In this document: positions 1-6,943 of the stretch, one piece after another | Position numbering within the stretch: position 1 is the stretch's first letter | Layout of the letters: the number at the start of each line of letters is the position of its first letter | From: Sulfuricystis sp964478415 | GTDB lineage: Bacteria; Pseudomonadota; Gammaproteobacteria; Burkholderiales; Rhodocyclaceae | Direction: 5' to 3' | Assembly: GCA_964478415.1 (NCBI GenBank) | Contig: CAYZII010000024.1 | Location: 1 to 27,569, forward strand | DNA length: 27,569 nucleotides | The notes under the pieces: generated by a model | What the model was told of the DNA's origin: nothing | What the model saw: only the letters and a program-made list of their open reading frames with translations | The model's database searches: none | Translations under genes and position numbers: made by a program

Positions 1-18
1 TGGCCGCCAGCGTTTCAT
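1..18 (-). CDS. possible first codons of a gene downstream of ubiG (partial, cut by window edge)
   Basis: On the minus strand an ATG at 18-16 opens a frame reading MKRWRP before the window ends, 34 bases past the ubiG stop. In many betaproteobacteria ubiG is followed by gph (phosphoglycolate phosphatase), whose N-terminus is short and variable before its DLDGT motif, so this could be that start. Only six codons are visible, there is no convincing Shine-Dalgarno sequence, and another minus-strand frame is also open here. The call rests on position and known gene order, not on any recognisable motif. Confidence 0.22.
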
Positions 19-52
19 TGACCGTGGGTGGCCCGAGGTCGGCGATGCGGCG

Positions 53-802
53 TTAAGCGGAACGTCTGGCGCGCAGCAGATAGTTCACGCTGGTATCGTT
101 GCCGAGCGAATAAGTGCGGGTGAGCGGGTTGTAACTCATGCCGAGGATTTCCTCGACGTGGAGGCCAGCCCGTCGGGCAAAGCGTGCCAGCTCGGCCGGA
201 CGCAGAAACCTGGCATATTCATGCGTCCCTTTCGGCAACAGACGCAAGAGATATTCGGCACCGACGATCGCAAACAACCAGGCCTTCGGATTACGATTGA
301 GGGTCGAAAAAAAGACCTGCCCCCCCGGTCTGGCCAGCTGCGCGCAGGCGTGCACGGTCGATGCCGGATCGGGTACGTGCTCGAGCATTTCCATGCAGGT
401 GACGACATCGAAGCTGCCCGGCATTTCCGCTGCCAGCGCCTCAACGGAAACGAGCCGATAATCGACCCGGAGGCCGCTCTCGAAAAGATGCAGTTGTGCG
501 ACCGCGAGCGGTTTTTCCGCCAGATCGATGCCCATCACCTCGGCGCCGAGTGCCGCCATGCCCTCGGCCAGCAGCCCGCCGCCACAGCCGACATCGAGAA
601 CTTTCTTGCCAGCCAGCCCGACGGAGCGATCGATCCAGCCCAGACGCAACGGATTGATGTCATGCAAGGGCTTGAATTCGGAATGTGGATCCCACCAGCG
701 ATGGGCGAGGTCGCCGAATTTAGCCAGCTCCTGCGGATCGAAATTGAACCCAGATTGTCCATTAGACCGGGCATCCGCCACAAAATGAACATTACGCGCC
801 AT
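53..802 (-). CDS. ubiG: ubiquinone biosynthesis O-methyltransferase UbiG
   Basis: SAM-dependent methyltransferase of 249 residues that performs the two O-methylation steps of ubiquinone synthesis. The class I methyltransferase glycine loop is clear (VLDVGCGGG, about residues 68-76), followed by the acidic residue of GIDLAE that holds the SAM ribose, and the UbiG-typical MEMLEHVPDP and FFSTLNRNPKAW motifs. The conserved N-terminal block LAKFGDLAHRWWDP begins only at about residue 26. UbiG proteins usually start a few residues before this block, so this one carries roughly 18-20 extra residues. The chosen ATG at 802 has AGGG seven bases upstream. The extension is partly encoded by a sequence resembling the end of the repeat at 1070-1088 (see findings), so the natural start is less certain than the gene itself. 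Confidence 0.95.
   Translation of the reverse strand: MARNVHFVADARSNGQSGFNFDPQELAKFGDLAHRWWDPHSEFKPLHDINPLRLGWIDRSVGLAGKKVLDVGCGGGLLAEGMAALGAEVMGIDLAEKPLAVAQLHLFESGLRVDYRLVSVEALAAEMPGSFDVVTCMEMLEHVPDPASTVHACAQLARPGGQVFFSTLNRNPKAWLFAIVGAEYLLRLLPKGTHEYARFLRPAELARFARRAGLHVEEILGMSYNPLTRTYSLGNDTSVNYLLRARRSA
746..764 (+). repeat. short motif matching the outer end of the dispersed repeat, inside the ubiG 5' end
   Basis: The plus strand here reads GAACCCAGATTGTCCATTA. The outer end of the left repeat (1070-1088, other strand) and of the right repeat (from 27379) reads TTCAACCCAGATTGTTCATT, so the core CCCAGATTGT-CATT is shared with one or two mismatches. Relative to 1070-1088 it is inverted, so the two copies enclose about 340 bases holding the hairpin units and the ubiG start. 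It may be a terminal inverted repeat or chance similarity; no target-site duplication was established. Confidence 0.45.
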
Positions 803-881
803 ATCACTGCCCTACGCGGCGGCTTTGGGCCTGCGGCCGGCATCTTCGCCCCCGCGCTCCTCGCCAATAGACACAGTTATT

Positions 882-944
882 GGCTCCGGCCGCTGCGCTT
901 AACATCGGCTGCGCCGATGTTAGCCTACGCCGAAACTGCGTTTT
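882..944 (-). repeat. dispersed hairpin repeat, 63-base short type (left copy, unit 2)
   Basis: Read on the minus strand the unit starts AAAACGCAGTTTCGGCGTAGG and ends GGCCGGAGCC. Its centre is a perfect 9-base-pair stem with a 3-base loop: AACATCGGC at 901-909 and GCCGATGTT at 913-921. It matches the hisC copy (10278-10340) at 54 of 63 positions by hand count and directly abuts unit 1 in the same orientation. The unit does not encode a protein here. Confidence 0.85.
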
Positions 945-1010
945 GGCTCCGGCCGGCCCTATGGGCCTTAACCTGCTTGCGCAGGTTAGCCTACGCCGAA
1001 ACTTTGTTTT
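945..1010 (-). repeat. dispersed hairpin repeat, 66-base long type (left copy, unit 1)
   Basis: Long-type unit on the minus strand. It contains a 7-base-pair stem, AACCTGC/GCAGGTT at 970-987, whose minus-strand loop is GCAA, and a second short stem GGCCC-ATA-GGGCC. It matches the unit at 27455-27520 at 62 of 66 positions by hand count. The first bases differ from other copies (AAAACAAAG against AAAACGCAG). Confidence 0.85.
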
Positions 1011-1088
1011 GGCTCGTCGCGCGGACGCAAATCCGCTCGCCCTCGGCTGCCAAATCCGCTCGCGTTCCAATGAACAATCTGGGTTGAA
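1011..1088 (-). repeat. head segment of the left dispersed repeat
   Basis: On the minus strand this runs from TTCAACCCAGATTGTTCATT to GCGCGACGAGCC, directly before hairpin unit 1. The same head, somewhat diverged, precedes the hairpin units at 27379-27454. In this copy the 13-mer CAAATCCGCTCGC (plus strand) occurs twice, at 1028-1040 and 1051-1063. The right copy has lost or never had the perfect duplication. Confidence 0.8.
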
Positions 1089-1114
1089 GGTTGCGCTCAT
1101 CTCCAGTTCGAAAA

Positions 1115-1141
1115 CGAAAGCCCTGCAACGCAGGGCTTTCG
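1115..1141 (-). terminator. rho-independent terminator of ompA
   Basis: A perfect 12-base-pair stem (CGAAAGCCCTGC at 1115-1126, GCAGGGCTTTCG at 1130-1141) with a 3-base loop lies 19 bases past the ompA stop. Read on the minus strand it is followed by TTTT. It is placed to end ompA transcription before the repeats and ubiG. The T run is short, so read-through into ubiG is possible. Confidence 0.8.
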
Positions 1142-1160
1142 AAGTCGAGGAGTGAAACGA

Positions 1161-1844
1161 TCAGTTCTGTGTGCCGATCACTTCGATTTCGACGCGACGG
1201 TCGGGCTGCAGGCACTCGATTAGCTTCTTGTTCTTGCGGTTTTCCGGCCCCATCTTCTTGCACTTGTCACCGGTAACCGGTTGCTTCTCGCCCTTGCCTT
1301 CGGCATAGATGCGGTTGGCGTCGATGCCCTTGCTGACCAGATAATTCTTCACGGTTGCGGCACGGCGCTCGGAGAGCTTCTGATTGTAGGCATCCTTGCC
1401 GATGCGGTCGGCATGGCCGACGGCGATGATGACCTCGAGCTTGATGCCCTTGATGTCATCGACCAGCTTGTCGAGCTTGGCCTTGCCTTCGGGCCGCAGC
1501 GTGGCTTTGTCAAAGTCGAACAGCGTGTCGGCGGACAAGGTCACCTTCTTCGCCGCGGGTTTCGGGGCGGCGGGCGCCGGTTTTGCAGCAGGAGCAGGAG
1601 CAGGAGCAGGCGCAGCGGCCTTCGGCACGAGGTCGGGATCGCATTCGGCGATCGCCATCGCCGGTGTCCAGTAGCCGGTGCGCCAGCACAGTCCGGCGCC
1701 ACTCTTGGCAACATAACCACGCTGATCGATCACGTAGCCGACCGTGCCCTTGAGATCCACACCAGGAGTCTGTGCTTGAGCCGCGGCGCCGATGCCGGCC
1801 GCCACTGCGAGCAAAAGAAACTGCTTCGAGGCGAGCTTGTTCAT
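1161..1844 (-). CDS. ompA: OmpA-family outer membrane/peptidoglycan-binding protein (short, no full barrel)
   Basis: A 227-residue secreted protein. Residues 1-24 form a signal peptide ending AQA. A short region of about 45 residues with two Cys follows, then an Ala/Pro-rich linker (about 75-97), then a C-terminal OmpA domain. That domain has the peptidoglycan (diaminopimelate) binding pattern HADRIGKDAYNQKLSERRA and ends PDRRVEIEVIG, close to the periplasmic domain of enterobacterial OmpA including its Cys pair. The N-terminal part is too short for an eight-stranded barrel, so it probably tethers envelope and cell wall differently from classical OmpA. The start is supported by GGAAGGA just upstream. 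A terminator follows the gene and a candidate promoter lies in the AT-rich end of mtaD. Confidence 0.9.
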   Translation of the reverse strand: MNKLASKQFLLLAVAAGIGAAAQAQTPGVDLKGTVGYVIDQRGYVAKSGAGLCWRTGYWTPAMAIAECDPDLVPKAAAPAPAPAPAAKPAPAAPKPAAKKVTLSADTLFDFDKATLRPEGKAKLDKLVDDIKGIKLEVIIAVGHADRIGKDAYNQKLSERRAATVKNYLVSKGIDANRIYAEGKGEKQPVTGDKCKKMGPENRKNKKLIECLQPDRRVEIEVIGTQN

Positions 1845-1890
1845 GTTTTCCTTCCGTAATATTAGGTTATCGATGAATTGGGACTTTGCA

Positions 1891-3249
1891 CTAGTTATTT
1901 TTTATCGTACGTTTTATATTATCACCATTCAAAAGATATGCCCTGCTCGTGAGATACGCTGTGTCGAAGTCTACCGGGCGACTGTCTCTTATGCGCAACA
2001 TGCCGGCGACCCAGACGTGGCTGACCTGCTCCCGACCGGCGACATAAACCAGGTGCGAGACCGGATCGAAACAGGGTTGCAGCTCCCAGTCACTTAGGCG
2101 CAGCGCGCACAGATCGGCCGCCTTGCCGGGCTGCAGGGAACCGATTTCATCGTCGAGACCGAGTGCCCGCGCCCCTTCGAGTGTAGCCAGGCGCAGCACC
2201 TGATGGGCGGGCAGACAGGCGGCATCGCCACTGCCGAGTTTTGCGAGCAATGCGGCGTGGCGCATTTCCTGCAGCACGTCGAGCCGATTATTGCTGGCGG
2301 CGCCATCCGTGCCCAAACCGACGCCGACGCCCTTTGCCAGCAACGCACCGATCGGCGCCAGACCGCTGGCGAGTTTCATGTTCGAGGTTGGGCAGTGCGC
2401 TACATGGCATCCGTGTTCTGCTAGCAGTTCGATTTCTGCGTCGGAAAGATGGACGGCATGCACGGCGATCAGCTGCGGGCCGAGCAAACCGAGGCTCTGT
2501 AGCCGTTCGATTGGTCGTACGCCGTACTCTTTAAGACTACCGGCGATTTCTTCGGCAGTTTCATGAACATGAATATGGATCGGCAGGTCGAGCTCGCCAG
2601 CAAGCACGGCAATGCGTTCGAAGGTCTTGTCGGCGACGGTATAAGGTGCATGGGGCGCGAGGCAGAATGACAGCAGCGGCTCGTCGGCCAGCGCATCGCG
2701 CGTATCCAAGCCCTTGGCAAGATAGTCATCGGCATCGCTGCCATAGGCGCTGGGGAATTCCAGCACGGTAATGCCCAGCGCCGCGCGCATGCCTGCCGCG
2801 AGTGCGGCATTGGCCGCTTCGCGGGGAAAGAAATACATGTCGTTGAAGCAAGTGATGCCGCCGCGCAGCATTTCCCAGCAGGCGAGCAGTGTCCCGACAT
2901 GGACGAACTCCGGTGCAACGAGACGCTTTTCGGCCGGCCAGATACGCTCGCTCAGCCAGCGCATCAAGGGCATGTCATCGGCGTAGCCGCGCAACAGCGC
3001 CATCGCCGCATGAGTATGCAGGTTGACCAGGCCCGGCAGCAACAGGTGGTCGGAGAGAGTATGGTGTTCGCCGGCTACGAAACGATGGTGGGCTTCCGCG
3101 GTTGGCAGCAAGGCGAGGATGCGGCCACGATGAACCGCCAGACTGTGGTTTTCGAGCAGGCAATTTTCCGGTTCGACCGGCACGATCCAGCGGGCATCGA
3201 TCAATAGATCGATTTCCTCCGGCAAGGCGGGAGAGGTGCTGGCAATCAT
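1891..3249 (-). CDS. mtaD: 5-methylthioadenosine/S-adenosylhomocysteine deaminase (TRZ/ATZ amidohydrolase)
   Basis: A 452-residue metal-dependent hydrolase of the amidohydrolase superfamily, expected to deaminate S-adenosylhomocysteine or methylthioadenosine to the inosyl product in by-product salvage from SAM. The metal and catalytic motifs are in order: NLHTHAAM (H78 and H80), HIHVHETAEE, AVHAVHLSDAE, HCPTSNMKLASG and LGTDGAASNN. A neighbouring ubiG methyltransferase, which makes SAH, is the usual betaproteobacterial context. The substrate cannot be fixed from sequence; related TRZ/ATZ enzymes act on guanine, chlorohydrolase or other purine-like substrates. The last 20 residues or so are encoded by AT-rich DNA that probably also carries the ompA promoter, and lie outside the conserved fold. 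Confidence 0.88.
   Translation of the reverse strand: MIASTSPALPEEIDLLIDARWIVPVEPENCLLENHSLAVHRGRILALLPTAEAHHRFVAGEHHTLSDHLLLPGLVNLHTHAAMALLRGYADDMPLMRWLSERIWPAEKRLVAPEFVHVGTLLACWEMLRGGITCFNDMYFFPREAANAALAAGMRAALGITVLEFPSAYGSDADDYLAKGLDTRDALADEPLLSFCLAPHAPYTVADKTFERIAVLAGELDLPIHIHVHETAEEIAGSLKEYGVRPIERLQSLGLLGPQLIAVHAVHLSDAEIELLAEHGCHVAHCPTSNMKLASGLAPIGALLAKGVGVGLGTDGAASNNRLDVLQEMRHAALLAKLGSGDAACLPAHQVLRLATLEGARALGLDDEIGSLQPGKAADLCALRLSDWELQPCFDPVSHLVYVAGREQVSHVWVAGMLRIRDSRPVDFDTAYLTSRAYLLNGDNIKRTIKNN
1904..1932 (-). promoter_or_regulatory. candidate sigma-70 promoter for ompA
   Basis: On the minus strand TTGAAT (1932-1927) and TACGAT (1909-1904) are separated by 17 bases in a strikingly AT-rich stretch. 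Transcription would start near 1897, about 53 bases before the ompA ATG. The boxes overlap the last codons of mtaD. Other -10-like hexamers (TATAAA, GATAAT) lie between the two boxes, so the exact assignment is uncertain. Confidence 0.35.
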
Positions 3250-3257
3250 GCTAAGAT
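3249..3257 (+). promoter_or_regulatory. candidate extended -10 promoter for gyrA
   Basis: TGCTAAGAT in the 56-base gap between the divergent mtaD and gyrA starts fits the extended -10 form TG-N-TANNNT. Transcription would start about 42 bases before the gyrA ATG. There is no recognisable -35 box at 16-18 bases, as is common for extended -10 promoters. It overlaps the mtaD start codon. If real it would drive the first part of the long plus-strand cluster. Confidence 0.35.
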
Positions 3258-3305
3258 TTTAAACTTTTCAAGGCTCTGGTGGGCCGGCCGAGAGACGCAA
3301 TCCAT

Positions 3306-5858
3306 ATGACCACAGCCACAGTTTTTGCTAAGGAAACCCTGCCGATCAGTCTCGAAGAGGAGATGCGCCACTCCTATCTCGATTACGCGATGAGCGTGAT
3401 CGTCGGCCGCGCGCTGCCCGATGCGCGCGATGGTTTGAAACCGGTGCATCGCCGCGTGCTTTATGCGATGCAGGAACTCGGCAACGACTGGAACAAACCC
3501 TACAAGAAATCGGCGCGCGTCGTCGGCGACGTGATCGGTAAGTATCATCCGCATGGCGATACCGCCGTTTATGACACCATCGTGCGCATGGCGCAGGATT
3601 TCAGCTTGCGCTACATGCTGGTGGATGGGCAGGGCAATTTCGGCTCGATCGATGGCGACAATGCCGCGGCGATGCGTTACACCGAAGTGCGCATGGCTCG
3701 GATCGGTCATGAGCTGCTCGCCGACATCGACAAGGAGACCGTCGATTTCGGGCCGAACTACGATGGTTCGGAAAAAGAGCCGCTGGTACTGCCGGCGAAG
3801 ATCCCCAATCTGCTGATCAACGGTGCCGCCGGTATCGCGGTCGGCATGGCGACCAACATCCCACCGCACAACCTCGGCGAGGTGGTGGATGCCTGCCTGG
3901 CGATGCTCGAGAATCCCGAAATCACGATCGAGGAGCTGATCAAGATCGTGCCGGCACCGGATTTCCCGACGGCTGGTTTGATCTACGGTTTGTCCGGTGT
4001 GCGGGAAGGCTACCTAACCGGCCGTGGTCGGGTGATCATGCGCGCACGCACCCATTTCGAAGAGCTCAAATCCGGCCGGCAGGCGATCATCGTCGACGAG
4101 CTGCCCTATCAGGTCAACAAGAAGACCCTGCTGGAGAAGATCGCCGAGCTGGTGAAGCAAAAGAAGATCGAGGGCATCAGCCACATCCAGGACGAATCCG
4201 ACAAGTCCGGCATGCGCGTAGTGATCGAGCTCGCCAAGGGCGAGGTGCCCGAGGTGGTGCTCAACAACCTGTTTAAGCAGACGCAACTGCAGGAAACCTT
4301 CGGCATGAACATGGTGGCGCTGGTCGATGGCCGCCCGCAGACGCTGAATCTCAAGCAGTTGCTCGATTGCTTCCTGTCGCATCGCCGCGAGGTGGTCACC
4401 CGCCGCACCGTGTTCGATCTGCGAAAGGCGCGTGAACGCGGTCATGTGCTCGAAGGGTTGGCGGTTGCCCTGTCGAACGTCGATGAGATCATCGCGCTGA
4501 TCAAGGCCGCGCCGACGCCGGCCGATGCGAAACGCGAACTGATGAGCCGCACCTGGCGTTCCACCCTCGTCGAAGAGATGCTGGCGCGGGCCGCCGCCGA
4601 GGCCTCCCGCCCCGAGGGGCTGGCCCCCGAGTTCGGTCTCTCAAGGCGCGGCTATCTGCTCTCGGATGTGCAGGCGCAGGCGATCCTCGAGCTGCGTCTG
4701 CAACGTTTGACCGGCCTCGAACAGGACAAGATCGTCACCGAATACCGCGAAGTGATGGCGCAGATTGAAGATCTGCTCGACATCCTCGCCCGCCCAGAGC
4801 GCATCACCCGCATCATCGCCGACGAGCTGACGGCGATCAAGCAGCAGTTTGGCGACTCACGCCGTTCCGAGATCGTCTTGCAGACCGCCGACATCAACCT
4901 CGAAGACCTGATCGCTCGCGAGGACATGGTGGTGACGCTCTCGCATGGCGGCTACATCAAGCGTCAGAGCCTTGACGATTACCGTACGCAGAAGCGTGGC
5001 GGGCGCGGCAAACAGGCCGCGGCGATCAAGGAGGACGACTTCGTCGAGCGGCTGTTCATTGCCAACACGCACGATCATCTTTTGTGCTTCTCGAACCGCG
5101 GCCGTGTCTATTGGGCCAAGGTGTATGAGGTGCCGGAAGGTTCGCGCACCTCGCGGGGCAAGCCCTGCAACAATGTCTTCCCGCTCGAGGAAGGCGAGAA
5201 AATCACTGCCGTGTTGCCAACGCCGACTTTTGACGCGGAACATTTCGTCTTCATGGCGACGGCGCAGGGCACGGTGAAGAAGACGCCGCTCACCGAGTTC
5301 GCCAATCCACGCAAGGCGGGCATCATTGCCGTCACTCTCGACGAGGGCGATTACCTGATCGGCGTGGCGATCACCGACGGCAGTTGCGACGTGATGCTGT
5401 TTTCCGATGCTGGCAAGGCGGTGCGCTTTTCCGAAGATGACGTGCGGCCGATGGGACGCAACGCGCGCGGCGTGCGCGGCATGCAGCTCGAAGAGGGCCA
5501 GAGGGTGATCTGCATGCTGGTGGCGGGGGATGAAAATCTAGATGTGCTGACCGCGACCGAAAACGGTTATGGCAAGCGCACGCCGATCACCGAATACACG
5601 CGCCACGGGCGCGGCACCAAGGGCATGATCGCGATCCAGACCTCGGAACGGAATGGAGCGCTGGTCGGTGCCGTGCTGGTCGAGGAAAAGGATGAAGTGA
5701 TGCTGATTTCCACTGGCGGTGTGCTGATCCGCAGCCGTGTCGACCAGGTGCGCGAGACGGGGCGCTCGGCCCAGGGTGTGCGTCTGATCCAGCTCGATGA
5801 AGGCACCAGGCTGGCGGGCATCGAAAAAATTGTCGAAACCGAAGAAGAGGAGTCATGA
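3306..5858 (+). CDS. gyrA: DNA gyrase subunit A
   Basis: An 850-residue catalytic subunit of DNA gyrase, which introduces negative supercoils with GyrB. The breakage-reunion domain contains the active tyrosine in AAMRYTEVRM (Y125). The quinolone-resistance region reads HPHGDTAVYD, with Thr86 at the position of E. coli Ser83 and Asp90 at Asp87. Thr is wild type in many species and does not by itself mean resistance. The C-terminal domain has the GyrA-box (QKRGGRGK), which separates gyrase from topoisomerase IV. The frame is open from 3279, but family members begin shortly before FAKETLPISLEEEM, so the ATG at 3306 is chosen; the ribosome binding site is weak. It opens the long plus-strand cluster. 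Confidence 0.97.
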   Translation: MTTATVFAKETLPISLEEEMRHSYLDYAMSVIVGRALPDARDGLKPVHRRVLYAMQELGNDWNKPYKKSARVVGDVIGKYHPHGDTAVYDTIVRMAQDFSLRYMLVDGQGNFGSIDGDNAAAMRYTEVRMARIGHELLADIDKETVDFGPNYDGSEKEPLVLPAKIPNLLINGAAGIAVGMATNIPPHNLGEVVDACLAMLENPEITIEELIKIVPAPDFPTAGLIYGLSGVREGYLTGRGRVIMRARTHFEELKSGRQAIIVDELPYQVNKKTLLEKIAELVKQKKIEGISHIQDESDKSGMRVVIELAKGEVPEVVLNNLFKQTQLQETFGMNMVALVDGRPQTLNLKQLLDCFLSHRREVVTRRTVFDLRKARERGHVLEGLAVALSNVDEIIALIKAAPTPADAKRELMSRTWRSTLVEEMLARAAAEASRPEGLAPEFGLSRRGYLLSDVQAQAILELRLQRLTGLEQDKIVTEYREVMAQIEDLLDILARPERITRIIADELTAIKQQFGDSRRSEIVLQTADINLEDLIAREDMVVTLSHGGYIKRQSLDDYRTQKRGGRGKQAAAIKEDDFVERLFIANTHDHLLCFSNRGRVYWAKVYEVPEGSRTSRGKPCNNVFPLEEGEKITAVLPTPTFDAEHFVFMATAQGTVKKTPLTEFANPRKAGIIAVTLDEGDYLIGVAITDGSCDVMLFSDAGKAVRFSEDDVRPMGRNARGVRGMQLEEGQRVICMLVAGDENLDVLTATENGYGKRTPITEYTRHGRGTKGMIAIQTSERNGALVGAVLVEEKDEVMLISTGGVLIRSRVDQVRETGRSAQGVRLIQLDEGTRLAGIEKIVETEEEES

Positions 5859-5860
5859 CG

Positions 5861-6943
5861 ATGGCGCGTGTGTTCAATTTCAGTGCCGGGCCGGCAGCAT
5901 TGCCCGAAGAAGTCCTGCGACAGGCTGCCGAGGAGATGCTCGACTGGCATGGTGCAGGCATGTCGGTGATGGAGATGAGCCATCGGGGCAAGGAGTTCAT
6001 GGCCATCGCCGCTCAGGCCGAGGCCGATCTGCGCGAGCTGATGGGTATTCCCAGCCATTACAAAGTGCTGTTCCTGCAAGGCGGCGCCTCGTTGCAGTTC
6101 GAAATGGTGCCGATGAATCTGTTGCGCGGCAAACCGGTCGCCGACTATGTGCATACCGGCGAATGGGCGAAGAAGGCGATCAAGGCCGCGAAATGCTTTG
6201 GCAGTGTGAATGTCGTCGCCAGCAGCGAAGACAAGTCTTTCACTTATGCGCCGGCACAAACGGAATGGAAGTTGTCGAAGGATGCGGCCTATGTGCATTA
6301 CACCGCCAATGAAACCATCGGTGGTGTCGAGTTCCACTGGATTCCAGAAACTGGTGATGTGCCGCTGGTCTGCGACATGTCCTCGAACATCCTGTCGAAA
6401 CCAATCGATGTCAGCAAGTACGGCCTGATCTATGCCGGCGCCCAGAAGAACATCGGGCCAGCCGGCTTGACGATTGTCATCGTGCGTGAAGATCTGGTCG
6501 GCCAGGCGCAGCCGGCGCCCTCGCCGATGCTCGATTACAAGACCCACGTCGACGCCGCATCGATGTACAACACGCCGCCCTCCTATGCGATCTACATTGC
6601 CGGGCTGGTTTTCCAGTGGCTGAAAAAGCAGGGCGGCGTGGCGGCGATGGAACGGAAAAACATCGAGAAGGCACGACTCCTCTACGATTACCTCGATGGT
6701 ACCGAGTTCTACCGCAATCCGGTGCGCAAGTCAGACCGCTCGCGGATGAACGTGCCTTTCACGCTCAAGGATGCCTCGCTCGACGAAGCCTTCCTGAAAG
6801 GCGCCAAGGAGCGCGGCCTGGTGCAACTGAAGGGTCATCGCTCGGTTGGCGGCATGCGCGCTTCAATCTATAACGCGATGCCGGTCGCCGGCGTCCAGGC
6901 GCTGGTCGATTACATGAAAGAGTTCGAAAAACGTCATGGCTGA
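5861..6943 (+). CDS. serC: phosphoserine aminotransferase
   Basis: A 360-residue PLP enzyme that makes 3-phosphoserine from 3-phosphohydroxypyruvate; in many bacteria it also serves pyridoxal phosphate synthesis. It starts with the family hallmark RVFNFSAGPAALPEEVL and has the PLP lysine in YAGAQKNIGPAG (K196). An upstream ATG at 5855 overlaps the gyrA stop, but the Shine-Dalgarno sequence AGAGGAG at 5846-5852 is only 2 bases from it and 8 bases from the ATG at 5861, so 5861 is preferred. It overlaps serA by 8 bases, so the two consecutive serine-pathway steps are translated together. Confidence 0.95.
   Translation: MARVFNFSAGPAALPEEVLRQAAEEMLDWHGAGMSVMEMSHRGKEFMAIAAQAEADLRELMGIPSHYKVLFLQGGASLQFEMVPMNLLRGKPVADYVHTGEWAKKAIKAAKCFGSVNVVASSEDKSFTYAPAQTEWKLSKDAAYVHYTANETIGGVEFHWIPETGDVPLVCDMSSNILSKPIDVSKYGLIYAGAQKNIGPAGLTIVIVREDLVGQAQPAPSPMLDYKTHVDAASMYNTPPSYAIYIAGLVFQWLKKQGGVAAMERKNIEKARLLYDYLDGTEFYRNPVRKSDRSRMNVPFTLKDASLDEAFLKGAKERGLVQLKGHRSVGGMRASIYNAMPVAGVQALVDYMKEFEKRHG

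Larger units (their letters stand above)
803..1160. other. 358-base intergenic region between ompA and ubiG, filled by repeats
   Basis: No credible gene lies here. Small open frames exist but cross the hairpin repeats and show no protein family. From the ompA side it holds the ompA terminator (1115-1141), the outer repeat end (1070-1088), a head segment with a 13-base direct repeat (1028-1040 and 1051-1063), two tandem hairpin units (945-1010 and 882-944), and about 80 bases of leader before ubiG. I found no convincing sigma-70 promoter for ubiG in those 80 bases. Confidence 0.7.

Noticed and set aside
158..1087. A 309-residue plus-strand open frame across ubiG and the repeat region
   Set aside because: Half is antisense to UbiG and half is translated hairpin repeat (duplicated SLRRN-like strings), so it is an artefact of both.
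882..1088. Possible CRISPR array
   Set aside because: The units are contiguous with no spacers, contain multiple internal stems and are dispersed at other loci; no cas gene is present.
3282..3289. GGCCGGCC palindrome between mtaD and gyrA as an operator
   Set aside because: Eight-base GC palindromes are expected by chance in DNA of this composition and no second site is present.
3258..3290. Promoter for mtaD on the minus strand using TTGAAA at about 3272-3277
   Set aside because: A 17-base spacing would place the -10 box on or after the mtaD start codon, so it cannot serve unless the message is leaderless from a later start.
3558..3575. Quinolone-resistance substitution in GyrA (Thr at the Ser83 position)
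   Set aside because: Thr is the wild-type residue in many bacteria and the Asp87 equivalent is intact, so no resistance can be inferred.
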